From CAWDCV01 sp963728125 (lineage in GTDB: Bacteria > Actinomycetota > Actinomycetes > CAWDCV01), in contig CAVSIZ010000019.1 in the NCBI GenBank assembly GCA_963728125.1, forward strand, positions 434,001 to 498,000: a stretch of DNA of 64,000 nucleotides. The letters run 5' to 3'. Below are positions 42,114-50,231 of the stretch, in pieces (within the stretch, counting starts at the first letter, position 1; every line of letters starts with the position of its first letter). Both the position numbers and the translations under genes were made by a program. The notes under the pieces are model-generated. The model searched no databases. It was not told the origin of the DNA and was given only the letters and a program-made list of their open reading frames with translations.

Positions 42114-43088
42114 CTACTTCACTGCAAGCGGGTTGAGGGGAGCGCCGACGGCACCGGTGACCTTCAACGGAGCAGCGGCGAGCAGGAACTCGTAGACGCC
42201 GTCTGCGGCACAGTCGTCGGCGAGCTCGTCGAGGTCCCACATCTCGCCGATGAGCAGCCCCATGTTCGGGATGACCACCTGGTGCAGCGGCTGGAACGCG
42301 TTCTCGAACTCGTTCGGCCGGACCTCGAATCCCCACGTGTCCGTGGCGATGGCAGCGATCTCGGTGCGGTGCAACCAGCCGGCCGTGGTGAACGACAACC
42401 CGGGTGCTGGACCGCCGGCGTAGCCGTTCCACCCTTCTCGCCGCGCTCGGGCCAGCCGCCCGGTACGGACGAGGACGATGTCGCCGCGTCCCACAGCAGC
42501 GGTAGGACCATGTGCCTCACCCGTTGCCGTCAGGTGGTCCTCGGTAATGGCGAAGCCGTCGGGGAGTTCCCCTCCGTCGCCGACGACACGTCCGACATCG
42601 AGCAGCACGCCGCGGGAGACCAGCGGCGAGGCCAAATGCTCGATGCCGGTGACGAGGTCGCCGTCGGAGGTGACCACGTCCTGCGCGGGCCGCCCGTTCC
42701 ACGCCAGGCCGTGGTCGAAGATGTGGCCGAGGCCGTCCCACTGCGTGCTGCACTGCAGGGGCATGGCGATGACGTCGTCGGCGCCGCCGAGACCGTGCGG
42801 AAAGCCCTGCTTACCAAGGGCTGCGTCGGTGCCGGTGTCCGTCATGGTGTGGACCGGGTTGGTGCGCCGCCGCCACCCGTGCTGCGGACCGTCGGTGTCG
42901 AACGACTGCGAAAGCGACATGGACACGCCGCGACGTACGAGACCGGCAGCCTCGCGCCGCTTCGCGTCGTCGATGAAGTTGACCGTACCGAGGACGTCGT
43001 CGGGTCCCCAGCGTCCCCAATTTCGGTAGCGCGCTGCCGCCTCGGCGATCGCCTGCTCGGCAGGGAGCGTGGGGGCAGCGGCGACCAT
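42114..43088 (-). CDS. Cyclase/kynurenine-formamidase-like metal hydrolase (324 aa)
   Basis: PF04199 cyclase-family protein with WGPDDVLGTVNFI start, the metal-site region QCSTQWDGLGHIFDHG (a variant of HxGTHxD) and GDIVLVRTG. Members hydrolyse amides or lactones, including N-formylkynurenine; this long form is common in aromatic-degradation clusters and its substrate is unknown. ATG at 43088 has GAGGAGGTGG upstream. Confidence 0.88.
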   Translation of the reverse strand: MVAAAPTLPAEQAIAEAAARYRNWGRWGPDDVLGTVNFIDDAKRREAAGLVRRGVSMSLSQSFDTDGPQHGWRRRTNPVHTMTDTGTDAALGKQGFPHGLGGADDVIAMPLQCSTQWDGLGHIFDHGLAWNGRPAQDVVTSDGDLVTGIEHLASPLVSRGVLLDVGRVVGDGGELPDGFAITEDHLTATGEAHGPTAAVGRGDIVLVRTGRLARARREGWNGYAGGPAPGLSFTTAGWLHRTEIAAIATDTWGFEVRPNEFENAFQPLHQVVIPNMGLLIGEMWDLDELADDCAADGVYEFLLAAAPLKVTGAVGAPLNPLAVK

Positions 43089-43100
43089 CAGACCACCTCC

Positions 43101-44036
43101 TCAGACGGGAGGCGCGACGAAGACCGCGTCGGGGTCGTTGAACGACTTCTTCGCGACCATCTCGTTCATCGGGTTGGCCGTTCCCCACTGGTCGGTGACC
43201 TCGGGGTCGGAGAAGTCGTACAGGTGGGGGTGCCACGCATCCTCGTCGATGTACTCGAGCTCGGTCGTGTACTCGACGGTGTTGCCCTGCGGGTCGAGGA
43301 AATAGGAGAACGTGTTGCTGCCGGCCAGATGCCGTCCGGGTCCCCAGATCTTCTCGACGCCGGCTCGCAGCAGTCGACCGGTTCCGCGCATGTACTCGTC
43401 GAGGCCGCGCATCTCGAACGACGCGTGGTGCAGCGACACGTGCGGGCAGCGGGCGACGGCGATGTTGTGGTGCCAGGTGCTGCAGCGCAGGAACCACATC
43501 ACCTCGCCCATGTGCGGGCTCATCAAGGTGTCGCTCAGTGAGAAGTCCAGCCACTTCTGGTAGAACGCGACGGTCTGCTCCGGCTGCGGCGAGTTGATGA
43601 CCACGTGCGAGAGCCGGACGGGGATGGCCTCCTTCTCCTCGATCTTGCGGTGCTGGCGGGCATCGACGTCCGACGAGATCTCGACCGTGCGGCCATCGAT
43701 GTCGAAGAACCGGAAGCCGTATCCGCCTCCCGGCGTCTGCATCTTGCCGGGCTCGTTGACGAGCTGCACGCCACCCTGGGCGAGTCGCTGGGCGAGCGCG
43801 TCGACAGCCGCCTCGTCCTTTGCACCGAACGCCAGCAGCTCCAACCGCTTCTGGGCGTCCTTACGCAGCCGCACGATGTACTGCTCCGGCGATCCCTCGG
43901 CGGCGAGGAAGCTGATGCCGCTCTCGTCGACAACCTCGGTGAGCCCCCACGTGTTCTTGAAGAACTCCCGCTCCTTCTCGAAGTCGGGTACGGCGAGGTC
44001 GACGTGGCGGACGTGGGTGATGAGGCGGTTGGGCAT
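43101..44036 (-). CDS. Two-domain extradiol ring-cleavage dioxygenase (VOC family, 311 aa)
   Basis: Type I extradiol dioxygenase: two VOC domains, residues 5-130 and 142-290. The likely Fe ligands are His in LSHVVINS (second domain start), His in VSLHHASFE and Glu in GNTVEYTTE. It would cleave a catecholic ring next to the hydroxyls, upstream of the FAH and amidohydrolase steps. ATG at 44036; the longer frame upstream to 44723 belongs to the broken amidohydrolase. Confidence 0.9.
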   Translation of the reverse strand: MPNRLITHVRHVDLAVPDFEKEREFFKNTWGLTEVVDESGISFLAAEGSPEQYIVRLRKDAQKRLELLAFGAKDEAAVDALAQRLAQGGVQLVNEPGKMQTPGGGYGFRFFDIDGRTVEISSDVDARQHRKIEEKEAIPVRLSHVVINSPQPEQTVAFYQKWLDFSLSDTLMSPHMGEVMWFLRCSTWHHNIAVARCPHVSLHHASFEMRGLDEYMRGTGRLLRAGVEKIWGPGRHLAGSNTFSYFLDPQGNTVEYTTELEYIDEDAWHPHLYDFSDPEVTDQWGTANPMNEMVAKKSFNDPDAVFVAPPV

Positions 44037-44046
44037 GGGGACTCCT

Positions 44047-45062
44047 CTATGGTGCTGGTACGGAGATCGGCAGTTTGAACAAGGTGGCTGCATTGCCGCC
44101 GCGGATCGCCTGCTCTGCTCGGGTCTCCAAGCCAGCGGCGGCGAGCCGATCGACCGGGTCGGTGACACCCATGTCGAACGGGTAGTCGCTACCGAGAACG
44201 ACGCGATCGGCACCGACGGCGTCGACCAGGTGACGCAAGTGCGCGCGGTGTGTAGACCAGCGAGTCGAACCACATCCGCCGCATGTACGTGCTCGGCGGT
44301 TCGCCGGGACGCTGCGCCTCGGGCCGTACCTGCCACGCATGGTCGGAGCGGCCCAGGTACGTGGGCAAGATAGCCGCCGCCGTGCGCGGCCACGATCCGT
44401 ACGCCGGGATGACGGTCGAGCAGCCCGGAGAAGACCAGGTGGGAGAGCGCGACGGTGGTCTCGACCGGGTTGCCGACGGTGTTGGACAGGTAGTAGCGGT
44501 CGAGCCGTTCGCCGAGCGAGCACCCCCACGGGTGCACGAACACCACCGCGTCGAGCTCCTCCGCCCTTGCCCAGAAGCCGTCCAGCGCATCGTCGGCCAG
44601 CTCGCGAGCCGCCCGCAAGGGTTCCGATCTGCACGCCGCGCAGGCCGAGCTCGTCGACGGCGCGGGTGAGCTCGGCGACGGCGAGCTCCGGATGCTGCAG
44701 CGGCACCGTGCCCAGGCCCACAAGTCGATGCGGATGCTGCTCGACGAGTGCGGTCATCCCCTCGTTGGTCAGCCGGGTGATCGCTGCGCCACGGAGGCAT
44801 CCGCCCAGTAGTGATAGAGCGGCATCGGGCTGACGACCTGGACGTCCACGCGGGCACGGTCCATCGCGGCCAGCCGTTGCGCCGGATCGGTCAGCAGGGG
44901 TCCGATCTGCGCGAGCTGCTGCTGGTTGATCGCGGCGGACTCGGCGCCCGAGCCCCGCAGGTCCAGCTCGCGCTGCTCGGGCGTGGCCCGGTTGTTGCGC
45001 GGCGAGACCTTCGACTGCGGAAACAGTGCGTGCGCGTGCACGTCGACCGTTGCTGTCGTCAT
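44047..45062 (-). pseudogene. Amidohydrolase (ACMSD-like) gene with four frame breaks
   Basis: Pieces of one metal-dependent amidohydrolase appear in four successive frames. ATG 45062 gives MTTATVDVHAHALFP and PLYHYWADASVAQ; one base is lost near 44783, then AITRLTNEGMTALVEQHPHR; one gained near 44615, then ARELADDALDGFWARAEELD and HPWG; one gained near 44367, then TYLGRSDHAWQ; one gained near 44237, then LVDAVGADRVVLGSDYPFD to the TAG at 44047. All expected motifs (HAH, AAHGGG, GSDYPFD) survive in order. Either a recent multi-hit pseudogene or sequence errors. Family members decarboxylate or hydrolyse ring-cleavage products. Confidence 0.8.
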
Positions 45063-46040
45063 GGCACCGCCCCTTCAGCGATGCAGGTGTTGCGCTGCAC
45101 ACCGAGCCCGGTGATTGCCGACTCCATGACGTCGCCGGGCCGCAGCAGCCGGCCCCAGTGGATCCCGTTGCCGGCTGGACTGCCGGTCAACACGAGGTCC
45201 CCGGGCAGCAGCGTCGCGATGCGGGAGCAGTACGACACGATCTGCGCGACGTCGAAGATCATGTCCTTGGTGGACTCGTCCTGCATGACGTCGCCGTTGA
45301 GCCGAAGCGTGACCTGAAGGTCCATCGGGTCGCCAACGAACTCTGCCGGCACAATGAACGGCCCGGTGGGCAAGAACGTGGGGGAGTTCTTCGCCTTGAA
45401 CCAGTCGGTGCCGAGCTCCGGCAGGTCGCGGCGCCACACCCACTCGCGCGTGGTGATGTCGTTGACGATCGTGTAGCCGACGACGTACGACAGCGCGTCG
45501 GAGACGGGTACCCGCCGTGCGGGCCGGCCGATGACCGCGGCAAGCTCCAGCTCGAAGTCGTTCTTGCTCGTGCCTTCGGGCAGCACCACGTCGTCGTACG
45601 CGCCGCACATCGCGGACACGACCCCGGTGAAGACGTACGGCTCGCCGGACGCGGATCGCTCGTCCTGCAGCCGGCCGATCTCGGCTCGGATTTCATCGTC
45701 GCTACGAGTCTCGCCGGGTTGGCGGTCCGCGACGGCAAGGTCCATCACGTGCGTGCGGTAGTTTGCGCCGCTCTGGAAGATCTGCCGCGGCTGTACCGGC
45801 GGCAGCACCTGAAGCGCGTCCAGGTCGAGGGCATCGTCACCGTGCTGCTCCGCCCGTGCTGCGAGCTCCGGTCGTACCGTCATTCCAGCGCTCGATCAGG
45901 TCCCGCACCGACGGCTGGCGCAGGCCCGCAACCTCGTCGATAGGGCAGACCCGCGACCCCACCACGAGCCCAGCGAACTCCCGGTCGGTCCGGAAGGTGC
46001 CGACGGCGTACGGACCCGCGTGGCGGGCGGAGCGAGCCAA
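45059..46040 (-). CDS. FAA hydrolase-family enzyme, first gene of operon, with a frame break near 45883
   Basis: The catalytic part is intact from ATG 45883: FQSGANYRTHV, ELELAAVIGRPA, GYTIVNDITTREWVW and LTGSPAGNGIHWG. The 52-residue N-terminal piece (YAVGTFRTDREFAGLVV to DLIERW) lies in another frame starting at TTG 46040 after GGGAGGA. Removing one A at 45883-45884 joins the halves. Natural members begin with such a segment, so the gene is probably one unit with a +1 break; translation from 45883 could still give a core enzyme. ATGA overlap with the amidohydrolase. Confidence 0.82.
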
Positions 46041-46126
46041 CGAATCCTCCCGGAGTTGGTGATACCGACGCTAGGAAGTCACCCGGCCATGGGGAAGGCC
46101 AACCTTGCTATGGGCAGCATCGGGCG

Positions 46127-46167
46127 GATCTATACCCCAGCCCGTTCGGGATAGCTCTCGGCTATCC
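46127..46167. promoter_or_regulatory. Probable LysR operator region between divergent catabolic operons
   Basis: GATCTATACC (46127-46136) is the exact reverse complement of part of the operator ahead of the LysR gene (48676-48685). A perfect 7-bp inverted repeat GGATAGC-5-GCTATCC follows at 46149-46167. The region lies between the FAA-led operon and the monooxygenase-SDR gene. Confidence 0.55.
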
Positions 46168-46269
46168 ACGTCATAGCAACTTTCCACTTCCCTGAAGGAC
46201 CGCGCTCGTCGTTTGATTGCCGGCGACGGCAGGCCAATCTGTGGAGTCACTGATCTTCTGGAGTCACAG

Positions 46270-48207
46270 ATGACGAGCGTCCGGTCCGTACTTGTCGTGG
46301 GAGGCGGCACCGCCGGTTGTGCTCTGGCGGCCTTGCTGGGCCGCGCCGGCGTGGCGGTCGAGATCGTGGAGCGCAAGCCCGACTTCACCACGTACGGATC
46401 CGGCATCACGCTGCAGGGCGCCGCGCTGCGCGTACTGCGGCAGGTCGGGGTGTGGGACGACCTGCGCCGGTACGGCTACGAGTTCAACTCGCTCGGCCTC
46501 CGGTCCGCAGACGGACGAATGCTGGCGGAGATCCCCGATGCGCGCACCGGTGGGCCGGACCTTCCCGCCACGCTCGGCGCCTACCGGCCGAAGCTGGCGG
46601 AGCTCCTTGCCGAAGCAGGAGTCGGCGCGGGCGCCAAGGTACGCCTCGGCGAAACGGTGGAAGCGATCGATCAGGATGCCGACGGTGTCGACGTCACGTT
46701 CTCCAGCGGCGACACCGGGCGCTATGACCTCTTGGTCGGAGCCGACGGCATTCGGTCGAGGACGCGGGCGCAGCTCGGCATCGACGTGGAGCCGCGATCG
46801 CTGGGGATGGGGATCTGGCGAGTGCACGCGCGACGTCCCGAAGACGTCGTCCGTACCGACCTGATCTACGACGGCCCCTGCTACATCGCGGGGTATTGCC
46901 CCACCGGACCAGACATCCTGTACGCCTACCTCGTCGAGGACGCTCGAGCTCAGGCTCCCCAGCCGGATGAGAAGGTCGCGGCGATGCGCGAGCTGGCAGC
47001 GCCGTACCACGGGCCGTGGGACGCGATCCGCGACGACATCACCGACGCGGACCGGATCAACTATGCGCTGTTCGAGTCCCTCCTGATCGAGGGCCCGTGG
47101 AACCGCGGCCGCGCGATCGTGATCGGCGACGCTGCGCACGCCTGCCCGCCGACCCTTGCCCTGGGGGCCGCCATGGCGCTCGAGGACTCCGCCGTGCTCG
47201 CTGAGGTGCTTCTCGCCCACGACGAGCTGACCCAGGACGTCTTCGACGAGTTCGTGCAGCGACGCATGCCGCGAGCGACGGCCGTCGTCGAAGGGTCGGT
47301 GCAGCTGGCGACGTGGCTGCTCGAGGGGAAGCGGGACGCGGACGTGCCCGGTCTCATGGGCCGAGTCATGGGTCTGATCAGCCAACCGCGCGTGATGGCT
47401 GGCGCGCCTGACCGCGGGGACGGTCGGCTCGCCGGCAAGGTCGCCCTCATCACGGGTACGGGCGGTGGGCAGGGCCGCAGCGCTGCATTGATGTTCGCGG
47501 CCGAGGGCGCCATCGTCGTCGGCTGCGACCTCAAGGAAGACGGGGCTGCCGAGACGCTCGAGCTCGTTCGCGCCGCTGGCGGCCGGATGGACAGCACGGC
47601 ACCGCTCGACCTCACCGACGAAGATGCCGTACGAATGTGGATCGACGACGCGGTCCAGCGGTACGGGCGTATCGACGTGCTCTACAACAATGCCGGCGCA
47701 ACACGATTCGACCGCATCGAGGACGAGTCGTACGAGGACTGGCAGTTCACGCTTCGCAACGAGCTCGACGTGGTGTTCCTCGCCACCAAGCACGCCTGGC
47801 CGTACCTCAAGCAGCGCGGCGGCTCGGTCATTCTCGTCGGCTCGACCGCGGGGTTGACAGGGTCGATGACGCTCATGCGCAGCGCGCACACGGCGACCAA
47901 GGGCGGCGTCATCGCGCTGACTCGACAGCTTGCGGCTGAGGGAGCGTCGTACGGCATTCGGGTCAACTGCATCAGCCCCGGGATGGTGATGACGCCGGCG
48001 ACGCAGGACGACATCTTCGGCAATCCGGAGCATCCGATGTACGGCATCCGCGAGCACATACCGCTCGGTCGCATCGGCACGCCCGATGACATCGCTCCGT
48101 GCGCTGTGTTTCTCGCCAGCGACGAGTCGTCGTACATGACCGGCGCCAACCTGGTCATCGACGGCGGCTGGTCGGTTGTCCTCCCGGGCGCGCCCCCTCA
48201 CCCGTGA
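46270..48207 (+). CDS. FAD-dependent monooxygenase fused to SDR dehydrogenase (645 aa)
   Basis: Residues 1-385 are a group A flavin hydroxylase: GGGTAGCALA FAD motif, LLVGADGIRSRTR and VIGDAAHACPP. From about 393 to the end lies a complete SDR: TGTGGGQGRS, NNAG, PISPGMV-like CISPGMVMTP and DGGWSVV. The SDR catalytic YxxxK reads H540-TAT-K544, so the usual Tyr is His; some SDRs have this. No stop separates the halves. Start ATG 46270 with GGAG upstream. A hydroxylation and an oxidation on one chain would suit an aromatic acid or ring alcohol. Divergent from the FAA operon. Confidence 0.88.
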   Translation: MTSVRSVLVVGGGTAGCALAALLGRAGVAVEIVERKPDFTTYGSGITLQGAALRVLRQVGVWDDLRRYGYEFNSLGLRSADGRMLAEIPDARTGGPDLPATLGAYRPKLAELLAEAGVGAGAKVRLGETVEAIDQDADGVDVTFSSGDTGRYDLLVGADGIRSRTRAQLGIDVEPRSLGMGIWRVHARRPEDVVRTDLIYDGPCYIAGYCPTGPDILYAYLVEDARAQAPQPDEKVAAMRELAAPYHGPWDAIRDDITDADRINYALFESLLIEGPWNRGRAIVIGDAAHACPPTLALGAAMALEDSAVLAEVLLAHDELTQDVFDEFVQRRMPRATAVVEGSVQLATWLLEGKRDADVPGLMGRVMGLISQPRVMAGAPDRGDGRLAGKVALITGTGGGQGRSAALMFAAEGAIVVGCDLKEDGAAETLELVRAAGGRMDSTAPLDLTDEDAVRMWIDDAVQRYGRIDVLYNNAGATRFDRIEDESYEDWQFTLRNELDVVFLATKHAWPYLKQRGGSVILVGSTAGLTGSMTLMRSAHTATKGGVIALTRQLAAEGASYGIRVNCISPGMVMTPATQDDIFGNPEHPMYGIREHIPLGRIGTPDDIAPCAVFLASDESSYMTGANLVIDGGWSVVLPGAPPHP

Positions 48208-48234
48208 GCCCGAAAGCCCGCTGCCAGACGCGCG

Positions 48235-48387
48235 TCGCCGAGCAGCGAGGGCGTCGTACTCCTCGCGGCGAGAGTCGCGGCGCGCGAGGTCATAGAAGTT
48301 GCGCTCGCTCATGAGGATCAGCGAGGTGACGAGACGTTCAGCTTCCTCGGGATCGCCGGCCTCGGGCACGCGGCCGTAGCGACGCAA
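48235..48387 (-). pseudogene. Possible C-terminal remnant of a TetR-type regulator
   Basis: The minus strand reads RRYGRVPEAGDPEEAERLV and then LMSERNFYDLARRD, a pattern like the C-terminal ligand domain of TetR regulators. There is no start, no helix-turn-helix, and the natural end is lost in the antisense of the monooxygenase gene. It abuts the BBE remnant on the other strand. Confidence 0.35.
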
Positions 48388-48395
48388 TAGCTCCG

Positions 48396-48536
48396 AACTT
48401 CCTCAGCGCCGACGACACCAGCGAGGTCTCGGACGCCTACAGCCCCGGCGTGCTCGCTCGGCTCGTGGCCGTCAAGGATCGCTACGACCCGGACAACGTG
48501 TTCCGCATCAACAACAACATTGCGCCCAGCGCGTGA
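48396..48536 (+). pseudogene. C-terminal remnant of a berberine-bridge-type FAD oxidase
   Basis: The plus strand reads about 46 codons ending LVAVKDRYDPDNVFRINNNI then a stop at 48536. RYDPxNxFRxNxNI is the classic BBE C-terminal motif of FAD-linked oxidases. Everything upstream is missing at a junction near 48390. From 48537 to 48737 I see only the LysR promoter region. Confidence 0.7.
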
Positions 48537-48661
48537 CTCACCCGCGTTAGCTGGTTCCCTACGTACAGTCGATGTGGCGTTTGACGTACGCGCGGAACCA
48601 CTCGGCGCCGTAATTCGCTAAGTCGGATCGTTACGTCTTCGGCCTTCCTGGGGACATGCCG

Positions 48662-48687
48662 GTGATCTACCGTCGGGTATAGATCAC
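48662..48687 (+). promoter_or_regulatory. LysR-type operator: 8-bp perfect inverted repeat
   Basis: GTGATCTA and TAGATCAC are perfect inverted arms with a 10-bp spacer, centred 63 nt upstream of the LysR start. The T-N-A style palindrome and its position suggest autoregulation. The inner GGTATAGATC recurs inverted at 46127-46136. Confidence 0.6.
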
Positions 48688-48737
48688 ACCGAAGATCCAG
48701 CCTGTGTCATCGGCCGCGACAATGAGGACGTGGCGCC

Positions 48738-49697
48738 GTGAATCTGGCCAACCTGGACCTGAACCTGCTCGTACCGCTGGATGCCCTGTTGCGCGAGCGG
48801 AGCGTGACCCGAGCTGCTGCATCTCTCGGCTTGAGCCAGCCCTCACTTAGTTCATCCCTGGCACGACTGCGTCGGCACTTCCACGACGAGCTCCTGACCC
48901 GCGTCGGAAACAGCTATGAACTGACACCCATGGCCGTGCAGCTTCGGCAACGTACGGAGGCGGCGCTCATCAGCTTCGAGCGCGCGTTCGTCACGACGCC
49001 TCAGTTCGATCCTGCAACGTCACAGCGGGAGTACCGCGTCATCGGATCGGACTATCCCATGGCCGTTCTCGCCGGCCAGGTGGGTCGAATTCTTGCTGAG
49101 CGAGCCCCACGACTTCGACTGCGGTTCGAGCGCCTCACGAACGACGTGGTCGACGGCGTTCCCGACAACCTGCGCAACGTCGACGCCCTCGTCCTGCCGC
49201 ATGGCTACATCAGCGATCTGCCGCACCTGGACCTGTTCTCGGACACCTGGATGTGTCTGATCGCCAGCGACAACCCGCACGTCGGGTCCAGCTTGACCAT
49301 GGAGCACCTGAGCGAGCTGCCCTGGGTCTTCACCTATCACTCGGCAACTGCGTTCACGGCGGCCGGGCGACAGCTGCAGACGCTCGGGATCGAGCCGCAC
49401 GTGCAGATGGTCGTCGAGAGCTTCCTCGCGTTGCCATTCCTCATCTCCGGCACGGACCGCATCGGCTTGGTGCAGTCGCACCTCGTTCCGCGGTTGACAG
49501 CGGCCGGTGACGTCCGGGCCCTGCCGTGCCCGTACGACGTGGTGCCTCTCGTCGACGCGATGTGGTGGCATCCGATCTACAACGCCGACCCCGAGCACGC
49601 GTGGCTGCGGGACGTCTTCGTCGAGGCGGGGAAGTTCATCGACGAGAGCTGGAACGAGGTGAGTGGCTCGGTCTCGCTCGATCACCTGAACGCATGA
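48738..49697 (+). CDS. LysR-family transcriptional regulator (319 aa)
   Basis: N-terminal winged helix (residues 6-64): NLDLNLLVPLDALL, then VTRAAASLGLSQPSLSSSLARLR, followed by a substrate-binding domain of the NodD/NahR-like subgroup (MVVESFLALPFLI). GTG 48738 follows GAGGACG. It lies downstream of the monooxygenase-SDR gene and carries an operator motif shared with the divergent catabolic promoter, so it probably responds to an aromatic effector and controls both operons. It overlaps the next gene by 4 nt. Confidence 0.88.
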   Translation: MNLANLDLNLLVPLDALLRERSVTRAAASLGLSQPSLSSSLARLRRHFHDELLTRVGNSYELTPMAVQLRQRTEAALISFERAFVTTPQFDPATSQREYRVIGSDYPMAVLAGQVGRILAERAPRLRLRFERLTNDVVDGVPDNLRNVDALVLPHGYISDLPHLDLFSDTWMCLIASDNPHVGSSLTMEHLSELPWVFTYHSATAFTAAGRQLQTLGIEPHVQMVVESFLALPFLISGTDRIGLVQSHLVPRLTAAGDVRALPCPYDVVPLVDAMWWHPIYNADPEHAWLRDVFVEAGKFIDESWNEVSGSVSLDHLNA

Positions 49698-50086
49698 GCG
49701 ACCGCCGCTCCGAGATGCGTACGGAGCTGCGGGCCCGCCGCGCCCAGGTGATGGCGATCCTGATGTACGCGGTGCTCGTCTTCGGGCTGCTTTGGATCTT
49801 CAGCGCGATCGGCCGAGACAGCATCTACTTTTGGGACACCGTCGAACGGTCGACCAACGCGATCGTTGGCGTCGTGCTCCTCGGACTGACCCTGCCGTTC
49901 GGCGTCGCCGCCCTGGTCTTCGCTCGGCGGGACGGGCAAACCTCCCTGCCCGGGGAGCGCTCGGTGGGGTTGCAGCACCCGGGCCGAATCGTCATCGTCA
50001 TGGCTGTCGTCGTCGCGCTCATGCTGTTCGTGATCTTGTGGCTGATCTTCGGCTACGTGCCCGAAACCAACCGCCGCGGCATTTGA
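49694..50086 (+). CDS. Hypothetical three-helix membrane protein (130 aa)
   Basis: A basic N-terminus (residues 1-18) precedes three hydrophobic segments at about 19-40, 53-77 and 99-121. No family recognised. ATG overlaps the LysR stop, so the gene is cotranslated with the regulator, which is unusual for a membrane protein. It ends before a hairpin at 50110-50163. Confidence 0.6.
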   Translation: MSDRRSEMRTELRARRAQVMAILMYAVLVFGLLWIFSAIGRDSIYFWDTVERSTNAIVGVVLLGLTLPFGVAALVFARRDGQTSLPGERSVGLQHPGRIVIVMAVVVALMLFVILWLIFGYVPETNRRGI

Positions 50087-50109
50087 CGGCCGTGCGCGAG
50101 CCCCGCCTC

Positions 50110-50163
50110 ATCTCGTGTCAGGTTCTGCCGCGGCCATGACCGCGTCACGTTCTGACACGAGAT
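50110..50163. terminator. 12-bp perfect inverted repeat after the LysR operon
   Basis: ATCTCGTGTCAG at 50110-50121 is matched exactly by its reverse complement at 50152-50163, with a 30-nt loop that itself has paired segments (CGCGGCC/GACCGCG region). Placed between the LysR operon stop and the TetR promoter; a terminator is the simplest reading. Confidence 0.5.
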
Positions 50164-50193
50164 CGAAGTAACTCATTAAGCTGCGCAGAGCGC

Positions 50194-50225
50194 AAACTTG
50201 CAGATACTGCAAGTTTTGGTAGACT
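50194..50225 (+). promoter_or_regulatory. TetR operator and leaderless promoter
   Basis: AAACTTGCAG and CTGCAAGTTT form a perfect 10-bp palindrome (3-bp centre, 50194-50216). It contains the -35 TTGCAG (50198-50203); after 16 bp comes -10 TAGACT (50220-50225), which ends 6 nt before the ATG at 50232. Binding of the TetR protein here would block its own promoter. Confidence 0.7.
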
Positions 50226-50231
50226 CAACAC

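Noticed and set aside
46264..48387. A 707-codon open frame on the minus strand opposite the monooxygenase-SDR gene.
   Set aside because: Its sequence is Arg/His/Val-rich shadow coding of the plus-strand gene, with no domain; only the first about 50 codons, beyond the real gene's end, look like a TetR remnant.
48559..48630. Minus-strand stretch reading NYGAEWFRAYVKRHIDCT before a stop, which looks protein-like.
   Set aside because: Only 23 codons are open and no family is recognisable; it could be a third remnant but evidence is too thin.
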